The notes under the pieces are model-generated. The model was given only the letters and a program-made list of their open reading frames with translations, searched no databases and was not told the origin of the DNA. 24,562 nucleotides of DNA from Podochytrium sp. JEL0797 (lineage: Eukaryota; Chytridiomycota; Chytridiomycetes; Chytridiales; Chytriomycetaceae), in contig JADGJG010000308.1 in NCBI GenBank assembly GCA_027596195.1, positions 1 through 24,562 on the forward strand. The letters run 5' to 3'. Position 1 is the stretch's first letter, and each line of letters begins with the position of its first letter. A program made the position numbers and the translations under genes. Below, piece after piece: positions 1 through 9,329 of this stretch.

Positions 1-1147
1 TTTCGACGTGGAATCCTCCGCCAACGTTTGGCTGGGTATTGCTGTCCCCACCCCCCCCCCCACGCACCCCCCCCCCCCCCCCCAAAAAAAATCTGATCAG
101 TGAGGTTCTGACCTTCGGAATCTGCTTGAACGGCCCAGAGTTTTGGGAGGAAGATTTTGGGGGGTGTCCTTGTCATGGTGGTATGAGACTGCAATACCCT
201 GCCTCTCGTTGGCGGAGTATTCCTCGTTGAAAGTCTCCGTCACATTGATAATAAAGAGAGGTGTTTCTAAAAGAAGATGAGGGAGGTGAGGAGAACGAAC
301 CTGCCCCTCCATTTAACGGGATTTAACTAACCTTTTAGTTGAGTTTGTCTTTGGCTCCTCGTCTGTAGTAGCCTCAAATAATGTTCTCTGATTTATTAGT
401 TTTGGTTGTGATATCAAGGTGAACATTGGATGGATGGTTTGTGATATGGGAGGGAGGATGGGGAGGCAGAGCAAGGAGCCGGTCCCTACGACCCACTTCT
501 TTAAACGGATCATCTCACGTTCATTGCAGTTTGGTGGGTCGATAGAGGCGCAGAAGCAAGTTTTTTGATGAACCAATAATGTCGGAGAGTTTTTCCAGCT
601 CTGAATCCCAAACTTTTTTTTCCAATTTCCAGGGCTCTTCTTTTTTCTAGAATGTATTATGATGTTTACATCGCAGTTTTGACAAAAAACTCAACCCGTG
701 GCCACCCTCGCCTTGCATTGGGACTGTTTTTCCAGAGGCCATCAAGAACATGTGCAACCTGGGCACATTCCTTCATGTCCTTGGGCGTTCTTTTCTGTTC
801 ACCCAGAGCCGCCACTTCAATGCCCACAAGATGAACTTTTTTTGCGAAATCAAGCCACAGGTTGCTCCAGAATCGCCAAACAACCTTGGCAAAGCCCGCA
901 AGGTTTCTGAATCGGCCCAAATCGCGTCATTATCGAGTGTTTTTTTTTAATGGGGGATGGTGAAGTGGCGGAATATTCCCCGTCATGGAGGTTGGAGTGG
1001 GTTTGATGTGGGAACGAGGATTCGTTTGAAACGTCATCGGTCAATCATTCGGAATTCTTGCGTGCAAAACTATTTGTTACTTTTTTAACGGAACACCCCC
1101 TTCATCCAAAACCCCTCCACATCCCTCAAACCAACCACAAAAATAAA
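1..1147. other. Region without a supportable gene
   Basis: No exon here can be assigned to a family on either strand. The stretch starts with two C-runs and an A-run, continues with T-rich and A-rich sequence, and ends at the 3' side of the ABCF3 gene. An open frame on the minus strand (666-920, 84 codons) has no ATG start and matches nothing I recognise. The first 36 bases on the plus strand could be the end of an exon, with a GT following, of a gene entering from the left, but this is too short to support. Confidence 0.6.
51..91. repeat. Homopolymer C/C/A tract
   Basis: A run of 11 C (51-61), a short break, 17 C (67-83) and then 8 A (84-91). Such tracts are prone to slippage in replication and to sequencing error, so exact lengths here should be treated with caution. 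No function is evident. Confidence 0.9.
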
Positions 1148-4100
1148 TCACAAATCCATCGCCTTCAACAACGACGTCTTGTACTGCTTCACAACTCCAT
1201 CTCCGTTCCCAGTCGCGCCCGAAAACGACTTCAACTTCCCATCCGCACAGATCCAAACGTCGTTACAGACAGCATCCAAGAAACGCTGGTCGTGCGAAAT
1301 CACGGCAACACCTCCCTTGAATTCGCGAAGTGCGAGCGAGAGTGCATCGATTGAGTCCATGTCCAAGTGATCTGCGAAAACAAAAAAATCAGCAACGCCA
1401 AAAATCCCAAACAACAACTACATACTCGTCGGTTCATCGAGAATCAACACATGAGGGTTACTCAAACTCATGGTCGCAAACACAACACGACTCTTTTGTC
1501 CTCCAGACAAAGTACCAATCGGCTGCAACGCAGTCGTACCCGTGAGTCCGAACCGTCCCAACACGCGTCTGTACTCTTCCTCCGTTTTGCCTGGGAACTT
1601 GCCGTTCAGGAACTGTACGGACGATTGCGCGAGCTCGAGCTGGTCAACGTGGTGTTGCGAAAAGAGGCCGAGACGGAGACGGCCGTGGCGGTTACAGATT
1701 CCGGAGGTGGGGTTGTGATCTCCCGTGAGGAGGTAGATCATGGTGGATTTACCTGGATGAGACCGGTTGTGTTTAGCGGCAGGAAAACAAACCCGCAATA
1801 CCCTGACATACCGGCTCCATTCGGTCCCACAATCGCAATCTTGCTATCCATTTGCAAATCAAAACTGATTCCACTCAGAATCACGCGCGTTGTTCCCGGG
1901 TACGCGAAAGTCACTTCGTCCATTTGCAAAATGGGCGGCGAAAGCTTTTCGGGTTCCGGGAAACGGAAATACAAGTCTTTTGATTCGCCTTCTCCCAATC
2001 CGTCCATATCGTCTTTGGGCGGGGCAATGAGTTCTGGCAGTTTTTCCAAAATCTTGATTTTACTCTGCGCTTGGGCTGGTAGGGGGAAAAAATCACAAGT
2101 GCGGTCAGAAAGGAAAACACATAAGGGAGAGTAGGCATGATCACGCGTTGAAAATCATACCAGCTCGATTGGCGTTATATCTCCAACGGTCAATAAACGC
2201 CTGCAAATGTTGACGATACTGCAACTGTGCTTCGTACTCGCGAATCTGGTTCTTTCTTCGCTCAGCACGGGCAGAAATATAACTCGTGAAATTGCCCTTG
2301 TAGTAATCCAGCACACCGTTGTGCAAGTGGAAAATGTCGGTGGTGACGGCATCCAAGAAGGAGCGGTCGTGAGAAACAACGAGCAGAGTGGCAGTCCAGT
2401 TTTGGAAGTAGTTTTCGAGCCACACGACGGCGGGGAAACTGGTCGGAGTGAGGGGGTGAGAAGCCGAATGGAATGTTGAGGGGGGGTGAGACCCGAAATA
2501 GAAAACACTCACTCCAGATAGTTGGTGACTTCATCGGCAAGCAGCAAATCTGGGCGACAGAACAATGCACGCGCAAGAGCAAGACGCTGAAAGGAATACT
2601 CGAGTTAGAACGCTTCGTGGCAAAGAAATGAAACCAAGCCTCACCATACGCCAACCACCAGAGAAAGTCCGTGTAGCCGCCTTCTGTTGAGCAGGCGAGA
2701 ATCCAAGACCGTTCAAAATCAGGGAAGCTCTGGTTGACCGCAGAACAAAATGTTTAGAATTTCCGCACCAAAAACTACACATTAAAAAACAAACCTCGAC
2801 TCGGCCTTGTCGGAGTCAATTTCCTCCAACTTCAAGTAGACGTTCTTCAACCGCTCAGCAGCAATTGTGGCTTCTTCTGGAGAAATGGAGGTTCTCATGA
2901 GCTGAGCATTGAGCGCCTTTTCTTCGGCCAACAGGCCCTCGCGCTCGAGGTCGGCTTGGAGAACGGATTGGATGGCTTCAGTGTCATTTCCAGCAATCTA
3001 AGGGGCCAAGATGTATCAATAACAGATCAATAACGGTCAGCAGTATGGAGGTAGCACATAATCGCGCCGAATGTTGGTTCTTCCACCACTGCCCCAATTC
3101 GTTTATCGCCAGAATCACAACGACCATCCCGATAGGAGCAAGCAAGAATCGGAATCACAACGAGCGGTCCATCAAACGCGCAGAATTGAGACCCATCGAA
3201 TGTCGCGATTTGCAGAACTCCGCCTAATTCCAACAAGGATAAACGAAACAGCCATCCTCACCTCCTGCTCAACGTGCAAAATACGAATATGGCTTGGCAA
3301 CTGCAACTCTCCATGGGCAATGGCTCGCAACAGCGTCGATTTTCCAATACCGTTCTTTCCAACCAGCCCATATCTCCTTCCGTAACTCATGCTCAAATCG
3401 GCGTTGGTCAGAATCTTCTTTCCGGCAAAGTGGATGTCAAAGTTCTCAATGCGCACGTCCTTGGAGCGGGATTCCTGGCCCACACTGGCAGCCGGCTTCA
3501 TTTGGTTCACAATCATAGCGGGTGCCACGTTCGGGTTCCAGACGGGGATTTCGTACAGGTCGCCCTTGGCGCCGCGTTCTTCACGTTTCGAGGCGAGTTT
3601 CATTTCGGCCTTGCGGAGCTTCTTCTGGTCGACTGAGGGGATGGAGGGAGAAAAGGGAGTTAAGGAAGGGTGATCCTTTCATTCGACGGATCATGTACTG
3701 TACCTGTGGAGCCGCCCTGGGGTCCGTTCTTGGAGGCCAAGTGGGCCAGATCCGTGCTCTTTTTGCCAGTGCCCATGCCAAGGGCGGCAAGCGTTTCCTG
3801 TGCGTTGGAGTCATCCGTGGCGCCTGATGCAATGTGGACAGAGTGGTCAAGCTTGCGGGCTGGGAGAAAGGATCAGCAAGAAACCCCGCGAGAACAGGCG
3901 AAACAAGCACACACCCAGCGAATGCGTGTCCTCCTTCACCACGTCCGAGCCAATCTCCTTGGCCAGACGCTCGCACAGGGCACGTGCCTGCGAGGACGTG
4001 ATGTTGTTGTTTGCATCCTCGAGGAGAGGGGCAAGAAACTCGACAAGGGCATCGATGCTGAGGTCGTTGCTGGCACCGGGTGCAAAGTAGCCCAGCGCGT

Positions 4101-4167
4101 ATTCCAGTGAGTCGCTGTCCATCTTGGGCGCCGCGCGGAGAAGCAGCGATTCGACCTGGCGTTCCAT
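1148..4167 (-). CDS. GCN20: ABC-F family ATPase, ABCF3/GCN20 type
   Basis: Ten exons on the minus strand: 4167-3915, 3859-3704, 3632-3262, 2997-2795, 2729-2645, 2586-2513, 2438-2161, 2075-1812, 1752-1426 and 1371-1148. They sum to 744 codons plus TGA, close to the known length of ABCF3/Gcn20. There are two ATP-binding cassettes and no membrane segments. The first has Walker A GKNGIGKST (about 228-236), signature FSGGWRM (350-356), Walker B/D-loop LLLADEVTNYLD (370-381) and switch VVSHDRSFL. The second has GPNGAGKST (557-565), LSGGQKS, LDEPTNHLD and VISHDQRFL. The linker motif RRKNQIREYEAQLQYRQHL is typical of ABCF3. The N-terminal helical region resembles the Gcn1-interacting part of the family. 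In yeast, Gcn20 works with Gcn1 on ribosomes to activate the Gcn2 kinase during amino-acid starvation; that role is known for the family and inferred here. Oddities are the V and Y in the first LLLADEVTNYLD box and a 264-nt third intron. Confidence 0.95.
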
Positions 4168-4233
4168 TTGGACTTGGAGTTCGAGTTTGGGGAAAAGAAA
4201 AAAACCGACTACTTCTCCACAACGTGGAATATA

Positions 4234-5745
4234 TTAAAGTTTCGCTGCCCCAATCCGGCTCTTCACACTCTCCACACTTGCAATAAACGCATCCACACAC
4301 TCATTCACTTGCGCAGTCGTGTGCATCGCAGACATCTGCACGCGAATACGCGCCTGGCCCTTTGGCACCACAGGGAAGCTGAATCCAATCACATAGATTC
4401 CCTTCTTGAGCATCTCGTCCGCAACCTCCGTCGCAAGGCGCGCGTCGTGAAGCATGACGGGCACAATCGGGTGATCGTCGCCCTTGAGTTCAAACCCGGC
4501 CGCCGCCATGCGACTGCGGAAAAGCTTCGTATTGGCCACGAGCTGTTCGCGGAGCTTGGGACCCTCCGTGTCAATCAGTTCGAGTGCCTTGGAGGCCGCT
4601 CCGACAACGGCCGGGGGCAGCGTGTTGGAGAAAAGGTAGGGGCGACTGCGTTGTCTGAGGAGATCCACGACTTCCTTGGAGGAGGCAGTGTATCCACCTG
4701 TATGTGTTCCCCATTTTAGTTTCGCGCGTGTTGGAAAAGCAAACAAAAAAACACGGTACCGGCAGCTCCGCTCACGGCCTTGCCGAGGGTCGAGTTGATG
4801 ATGTCGATACGGTCTTCAACTCCAAAGTACTCTGGAGTTCCACGGCCGTGCTTGCCAAAGAAACCGGTGGAGTGGCATTCGTCTGTTCAAGAGTCAGTTC
4901 ACGGATCAGAGATTGCCAAGAGAATGCCGAAACCGCCGCCCAAAAAAGAATAATTCCAGCCCCCCGGTCCCATGTCGAATGACAAATTCAAGTGAATCGA
5001 ATGCAGTGACGCACAACTGCAAGAGAAAACGACTCACCAATAAAGATGATGGCGTTGTACTTGTCCGCGAGTGCACAGATCTTGTCCAACGGAGCAACCT
5101 TGCCGTCCATGCTGAACACGCCATCCGTGGCAATCAGCTTGATGCGCGCACCCGCCGCATCGGCCTCCTTGAGACGCAACTCGAGATCGGCCATGTCGCA
5201 GTTGTTGTATCTGAAGCGCTTCGCCTTGCACAGACGGATACCGTCGATGATGGACGCGTGGTTCAGGGCATCCGAAATGACGGCGTCGTTCTCGCCCAGA
5301 AGCACCTCAAACAGGCCGGCGTTCGCGTCGAAGCAGCTCGGATACAGGATCGCGTCCTTCTTGCCGTGGAACGCGGCAATCTTGGCTTCGAGGTCCTTGT
5401 GGATGTCCTGTGTGCCGCAGATGAAGCGCACGGAAGCAAGCCCATTGCCGTGCGTGTCGATGGCGTGTTTGGCCGCATCGCGGATGGCGGGGTGTGCTAA
5501 GCGGGTCGGATCAGTACTCCTAGAGAAGCAGCACCAACCGCACCTGCGAAGCCCAGGTAGTTGTTGGCGCAGAAGTTGACCACGCGCTGTCCGCCGCTGA
5601 CGCAGATGCTCGACGACTGCGGCGACACAATCACACGCTCGGTCTTGAATGTGCCAGCAGCCTTGATGGACTCAATCTCCTTGGCAAGAATCGTGCGCAG
5701 CGCTTCGCGGCCCGTCGTGAAAGTTCGTGTGGGGTTTCGAAGCAT
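4234..5745 (-). CDS. KBL: Glycine C-acetyltransferase (2-amino-3-ketobutyrate CoA ligase), mitochondrial-type
   Basis: Four exons, 5745-5544, 5496-5038, 4882-4760 and 4697-4234, encode 415 residues, a normal length for the family. This is a PLP fold-type I enzyme of the alpha-oxoamine synthase group. It cleaves 2-amino-3-oxobutyrate with CoA to glycine and acetyl-CoA, the second step of threonine breakdown. Visible motifs are NNYLGFA near the N-terminus, [16 protein letters not shown], the [10 protein letters not shown] strand, the PLP-lysine motif [10 protein letters not shown] (Lys255) and [15 protein letters not shown]. The ATG at 5745 is the first in frame; sequence upstream in the same frame has only a GTG. 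The N-terminus [17 protein letters not shown] is basic and free of acidic residues until about position 14, which suits mitochondrial import. The last three residues, AKL, match a peroxisomal PTS1 consensus. The gene is head-to-head with TDH, and its stop lies 66 bp before the ABCF3 start. Confidence 0.95.
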
Positions 5746-6110
5746 TTTTTGGATTTTTTTTTCGCCGCCGGCCCCATCCTTCCCGGCGACTTCCGGGATA
5801 TCTTTTTGGCGCTGGGCTTTCGAAACCCCCTTTTTTTTATTTCCCACTATACTTTGTTCTCTTCAATTCTTTTTCTTTCTTTCAGTTCTCCTGACAAAAC
5901 AAAAGGAAAATTTAATTTGAGCAAAAAAAAAAAGAAAGAGAAGCAAGGAGTTCGAGATGAAGCAGGCAGTGGAAGAGAAGAAGGGAATTAGAAAATAAAA
6001 GTAGAAAATGGATATCTGCTGATCTTTCCAGTGGCACTCGCTGATCTCCAAAAAACCCTGTCTTCCACCCGCGAACGCCCGATTTCGATCGTTCGAAAAC
6101 TTTCAAAAAA
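5746..6110. promoter_or_regulatory. Shared divergent spacer of KBL and TDH
   Basis: These 365 bp separate the two start codons of a head-to-head gene pair and must contain both promoters unless these extend into the genes. The KBL side is T-rich on the plus strand; the TDH side is A/G-rich, followed by a GC-mixed stretch. A perfect 6-bp inverted repeat, TTTCGA-tcgt-TCGAAA, lies at 6083-6098, 13 to 28 bp before the TDH ATG. No clear TATA box was seen. Co-regulation of the two threonine-degradation genes is inferred from the arrangement only. Confidence 0.55.
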
Positions 6111-7296
6111 ATGCGACTCTCTTCTGCTTCCCTTCGAGCCTTTTCAACCTCAGCAAGAGCTGCTGAAGCTGCCACGCCCCGCATCCTGGTCACGGGCTCT
6201 CTCGGCCAACTTGGAATCGGTCTCGTTTCGTTGCTGCGGTAAGAATTCTTGACCCCTTGGCAATGATACCGCGGCCCCTTACGCCCCCCTCAGCCAAAAG
6301 TACGGTGCCGAGAACGTGATCGCCTCCGACATCCGCAAGCCTACCGCAGAAATCAAGAAAGCAGGTCCATACGTATTCGCGGACGTTATGAACATGCAGG
6401 AGCTCGAAAAGATTGTCGTGAATCACGATATCACCCAGATTGTGAACCTGTCTGCCCTCCTCAGTGCTGTCGGTGAGGCCAACATTGACAAGGCTCTGGC
6501 GATCAACATGACTGGATTCACCAACACGCTCGAGCTCGCAAGACGGCACAAGTTGAGGATCATGTGTCCGTCGACGATTGGAGCGTTTGGTCCCAGCACC
6601 CAGAGGGACATGACTCCGGATTTGACCGTCATGCGCCCCACAACGGTGTATGGAATCACCAAGGTGCATGTCGAGCTGATGGGAGAATATTATGCCAAGA
6701 GATTTGGGGTCGACTTCAGATCCTTGAGATATCCAGGCATCATTTCTTCTGACACTGAGCCCGGCGGCGGCACAACTGGTAATGTCTTTGGTCTTGTTGT
6801 TTGTTTCTTGGTCCCTGTGCCACCCAATTTCGATCGAATCCCACAAAACACCCCCTTTTCCCAGATATCTGCTATCAGTGTTTTCTAATCGTCAAATCTT
6901 TTCACAGATTACGCTGTCCAAATCTTCCACTCCGCCCTCAAGTCTCATTCCTACAAATGTTATCTCGGCCCCGAAACCTCCCTCCCGATGATGTACCTCC
7001 CAGACTGTCTCGAAGGAACCGTCAAATTCCTCGCGGCCCCAAGCGAATCCCTGACCCAGCGAACCTACAACATGGCCGCCTTCAGCTTCAACCCGAGGCA
7101 AATTGCGGACAAAATCAAGGAGCGGATTCCGGACTTTGAAATGTCGTATGAGCCCGATTACCGTCAAGCTATTGCGGACAGTTGGCCAAGAAGTTTGGAC
7201 GATTCAGTCGCGAGAAAGGATTGGGGGTGGAAGAATCGGTTTGATTTGGACACCATGACCGATGATATGTTGACCGCGTTGGCCAAGAAGAACTGA
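6111..7296 (+). CDS. TDH: L-threonine 3-dehydrogenase, short-chain (NAD-dependent epimerase-like) type, mitochondrial
   Basis: Three exons, 6111-6238, 6294-6778 and 6908-7296, encode 333 residues. The protein belongs to the extended short-chain dehydrogenase TDH group, not the zinc-dependent bacterial type. It oxidises L-threonine to 2-amino-3-oxobutyrate with NAD+, the substrate of the adjacent KBL enzyme. The Rossmann motif GSLGQLG is at 29-35; the catalytic pair is Tyr162 and Lys166 in VYGITK. NLSALLSAVGE, RYPGIIS and YNMAAFSFNP are further family motifs. The N-terminal MRLSSASLRAFSTSARAAEA is rich in Arg, Ser and Ala with no acidic residue until position 19, as in a mitochondrial presequence. 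An AATAAA lies 9 bp after the stop codon. Part of the last exon is duplicated immediately downstream. Confidence 0.95.
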
Positions 7297-7304
7297 AGCA
7301 AACA

Positions 7305-7310
7305 AATAAA
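7305..7310 (+). promoter_or_regulatory. Poly(A) signal AATAAA of TDH
   Basis: A perfect AATAAA hexamer begins 9 bp after the TDH stop codon. The position so close to the stop implies a very short 3' UTR if this site is used. No transcript data were available to confirm it. Confidence 0.5.
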
Positions 7311-7353
7311 GATGCATTAAGATATTAATATGTAAACGCAATAGAGCAGAAAC

Positions 7354-7543
7354 ACCGTCAAATTTCTTGCGGCCCCAACCAAGTCCCTGACGCAGGCCGC
7401 CTTCAGCTTCAACCCGAGGCAAATTGCGGACAAAATCAAGGAGCTGATTCCAGACTTTGAAATGTTGTATGAGCCTGATTACCGTCAAGCTATTGCGGAC
7501 AGTTGGCCAAGAAGTTTGGACGATTCAGTCGCGAGAAAGGATT
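7354..7543 (+). pseudogene. Partial tandem copy of the TDH last exon
   Basis: This stretch repeats 7018-7222 of TDH exon 3 with about ten base differences by eye and one 15-bp deletion, which removes the codons for RTYNM in frame. Its last 70 or so bases are identical to the source. The copied frame stays open and then meets a TAA (7544-7546) where the duplicate ends. It has no start codon, no 5' exons and no NAD-binding part, so it cannot encode an enzyme. It sits between the convergent TDH and OAT genes and may be transcribed as TDH read-through or antisense to the OAT 3' UTR. Confidence 0.9.
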
Positions 7544-7561
7544 ATTAAATACCAATTCATT

Positions 7562-7567
7562 TTTATT
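7562..7567 (-). promoter_or_regulatory. Poly(A) signal AATAAA of OAT
   Basis: On the minus strand an AATAAA hexamer lies about 36 bp downstream of the ornithine aminotransferase stop codon (7604-7606). It fits a short 3' UTR that would end just before or inside the TDH duplicate fragment. Confidence 0.45.
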
Positions 7568-7603
7568 TTGCAAGTCGAAAGCAGAAAAAGAACATAATAG
7601 AAT

Positions 7604-9329
7604 TTAATGGGTCGCGTCAACCTTTCCACCGTGGATTTCTTCGATGGACATGGTCATGACGTCGGCCAAAGCGCGCTTGATGATTTGGACACCGCGGTGC
7701 AACTCAGATTCGGTGATGCACAAGGGAGGAGCCAGACGGATAATGTTCCTGTGAGTCGGCTTCGCGAGGAGACCGTACTTTTTGAGCAACATGCAGACTT
7801 CCCAGGCACCCTTGCCACCTCCGATTCTCGGCTCGTCAATCACAATCGCGTTGAGAAGACCCATTCCACGCACGAGCGAAACAATGCTGCCGGGCGTGTC
7901 CACCTCCTTCTGCATCTCGGCGCGGAAGTACTGGCCCATCGATTGGGCGTGTTCGGCCATGTTCTCCTCCTTGAGAACAGTCAACGCGGTCATGGCGACG
8001 GCACTTCCGAGCGGGTTACCACCGTAGGTCGAACCGTGTTCACCAGCATGGATGCAAAGCATGAGCTCCTTGGACGACAAACACGCGGAGACGGGGTAAA
8101 TTCCACCCGAAAGGGCCTTTCCGAGAATCAAGATATCGGCCTTGATGTTCTCGTGGTCGATCGCGAGCATCTTGCCGCTTCTTGCGAGCCCCGTTTGGAT
8201 CTCATCGGCAATGAACAGCACGTTGTACTGCTTGCAGAGTTCGAAGCACTTGGTCAAGTATCCCTTGTCCGGAACCACGACACCAGCCTCTCCTTGAATC
8301 GGCTCCACGAGGAACCCACACACCTTGTCTCCATGCGCCTTGAGCGCCATCTCGAGGTCCTCGGCGTGGTTGTATCTCAACACCTTGCCGGTGGCCGGAC
8401 AAACGGGTCCCATGTTGACGTTGTACGGACCGAACCCGACTCTCGACGTGGGGTCCGTGCTCATAGAGATGATGCTGATGGTTCTGCCGTGGAAGTTTTC
8501 CGTGCACGACAGGAGGATGGCTTCGTTGGCGGGAATGCCCTTCTTGTCGTATCCCCATCTTCTCGCGAGCTTGATGGCCGTCTCAACGGCCTCGGCTCCC
8601 GTGTTCATGGGAAGGACCATCTCATAGCCAAAGAATTCGGTCACGAACTTGGTGTATTTGGCAAACACGTCGTTGTGGAACGCGCGGGACGAGAGGGCGA
8701 GGGTGCTGGCTTGGTCAATGAGAGTCTGGACAATGCGCGGGTGGGCGTGACCTAAAGAGGGGTGTTCAGTTAGTGGCTGAACAAAGAAGGATTATAAAAG
8801 GAGATTCTTGACGCCGAATGACTGACAACCCTCGTTTTGGGAGACTCGGGCGAAAAAAAAAATTGCATTCATCGCCACCGCAGTCCGTTTCGCGTGATAT
8901 CAGGACCATTTACCTTGGTTCACGGCCGAGTATGCGGACAAGAAGTCCATGTAGCAGCGACCTTCGGGGTCCCAGACGTAGATGCCCTTGGCCTTGGAAA
9001 ACACGACGGGCAACGGGTGGTAGCTATGACTCAACGCTTTAGTAACTGACGTTTGGAAGAGTACAACACGGGGACAAACTCACTTGTGAGCACCGTATGC
9101 GTTCTCGGTTTCTAGAGCGAGTCGAATACAAAGAAACAAACGTCAAACTTCATGTTGCGCGCCACACGCAAGAGGTAAAAATAGCAACTACGGGAGACAT
9201 ACCGATCAGGTCTTCACTGGAACCGCCGGGTGCAATGGTTCCTGATCTTGAGGCATCGCCCAGCTTCTCTGGGGTGAAGGCGGGGAATGATGATTGCGCA
9301 GTGATCAAGCGTCCAGCGTCATGTGGCAT
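7604..9329 (-). CDS. OAT: Ornithine aminotransferase
   Basis: Four exons, 9329-9203, 9111-9084 (only 28 nt), 9023-8914 and 8751-7604, encode 470 residues. It is a class-III PLP aminotransferase that converts L-ornithine and 2-oxoglutarate to glutamate-5-semialdehyde and glutamate, linking arginine to proline metabolism. Family motifs in order are [92 protein letters not shown], the PLP-lysine motif ILGKALSGG (Lys300), [11 protein letters not shown] and NIIRLAPPL. The start at 9329 is the first ATG in frame; upstream only a TTG continues the frame. The first 45 or so residues before the conserved YGAHN block are longer than in yeast Car2 and show no clear targeting signal. It converges with TDH and diverges from the ankyrin-like gene. 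Confidence 0.95.

Noticed and set aside
1367..2134. Plus-strand open frame of 255 codons over the GCN20 homolog
   Set aside because: It lies across exons and introns of the minus-strand gene, starts at a non-ATG codon and shows no protein-family motif.
2998..3261. snoRNA inside the long GCN20 intron
   Set aside because: No pair of matching C and D boxes or H/ACA hairpins was visible by eye, so no RNA gene is claimed.
4913..5500. Plus-strand open frames opposite KBL
   Set aside because: They overlap KBL exon 2, which carries clear PLP-enzyme motifs on the other strand; the plus translations are unrecognisable.
5746..5847. N-terminal extension of KBL beginning at 5847
   Set aside because: It would start with GTG and encode a Lys-rich, non-conserved stretch. 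The ATG at 5745 gives a normal length and a presequence.
7607..8755. Long plus-strand open frame (382 codons) opposite ornithine aminotransferase
   Set aside because: It is the antisense shadow of a strongly coding GC-biased exon. Its translation matches no family, while the minus strand has all OAT motifs.
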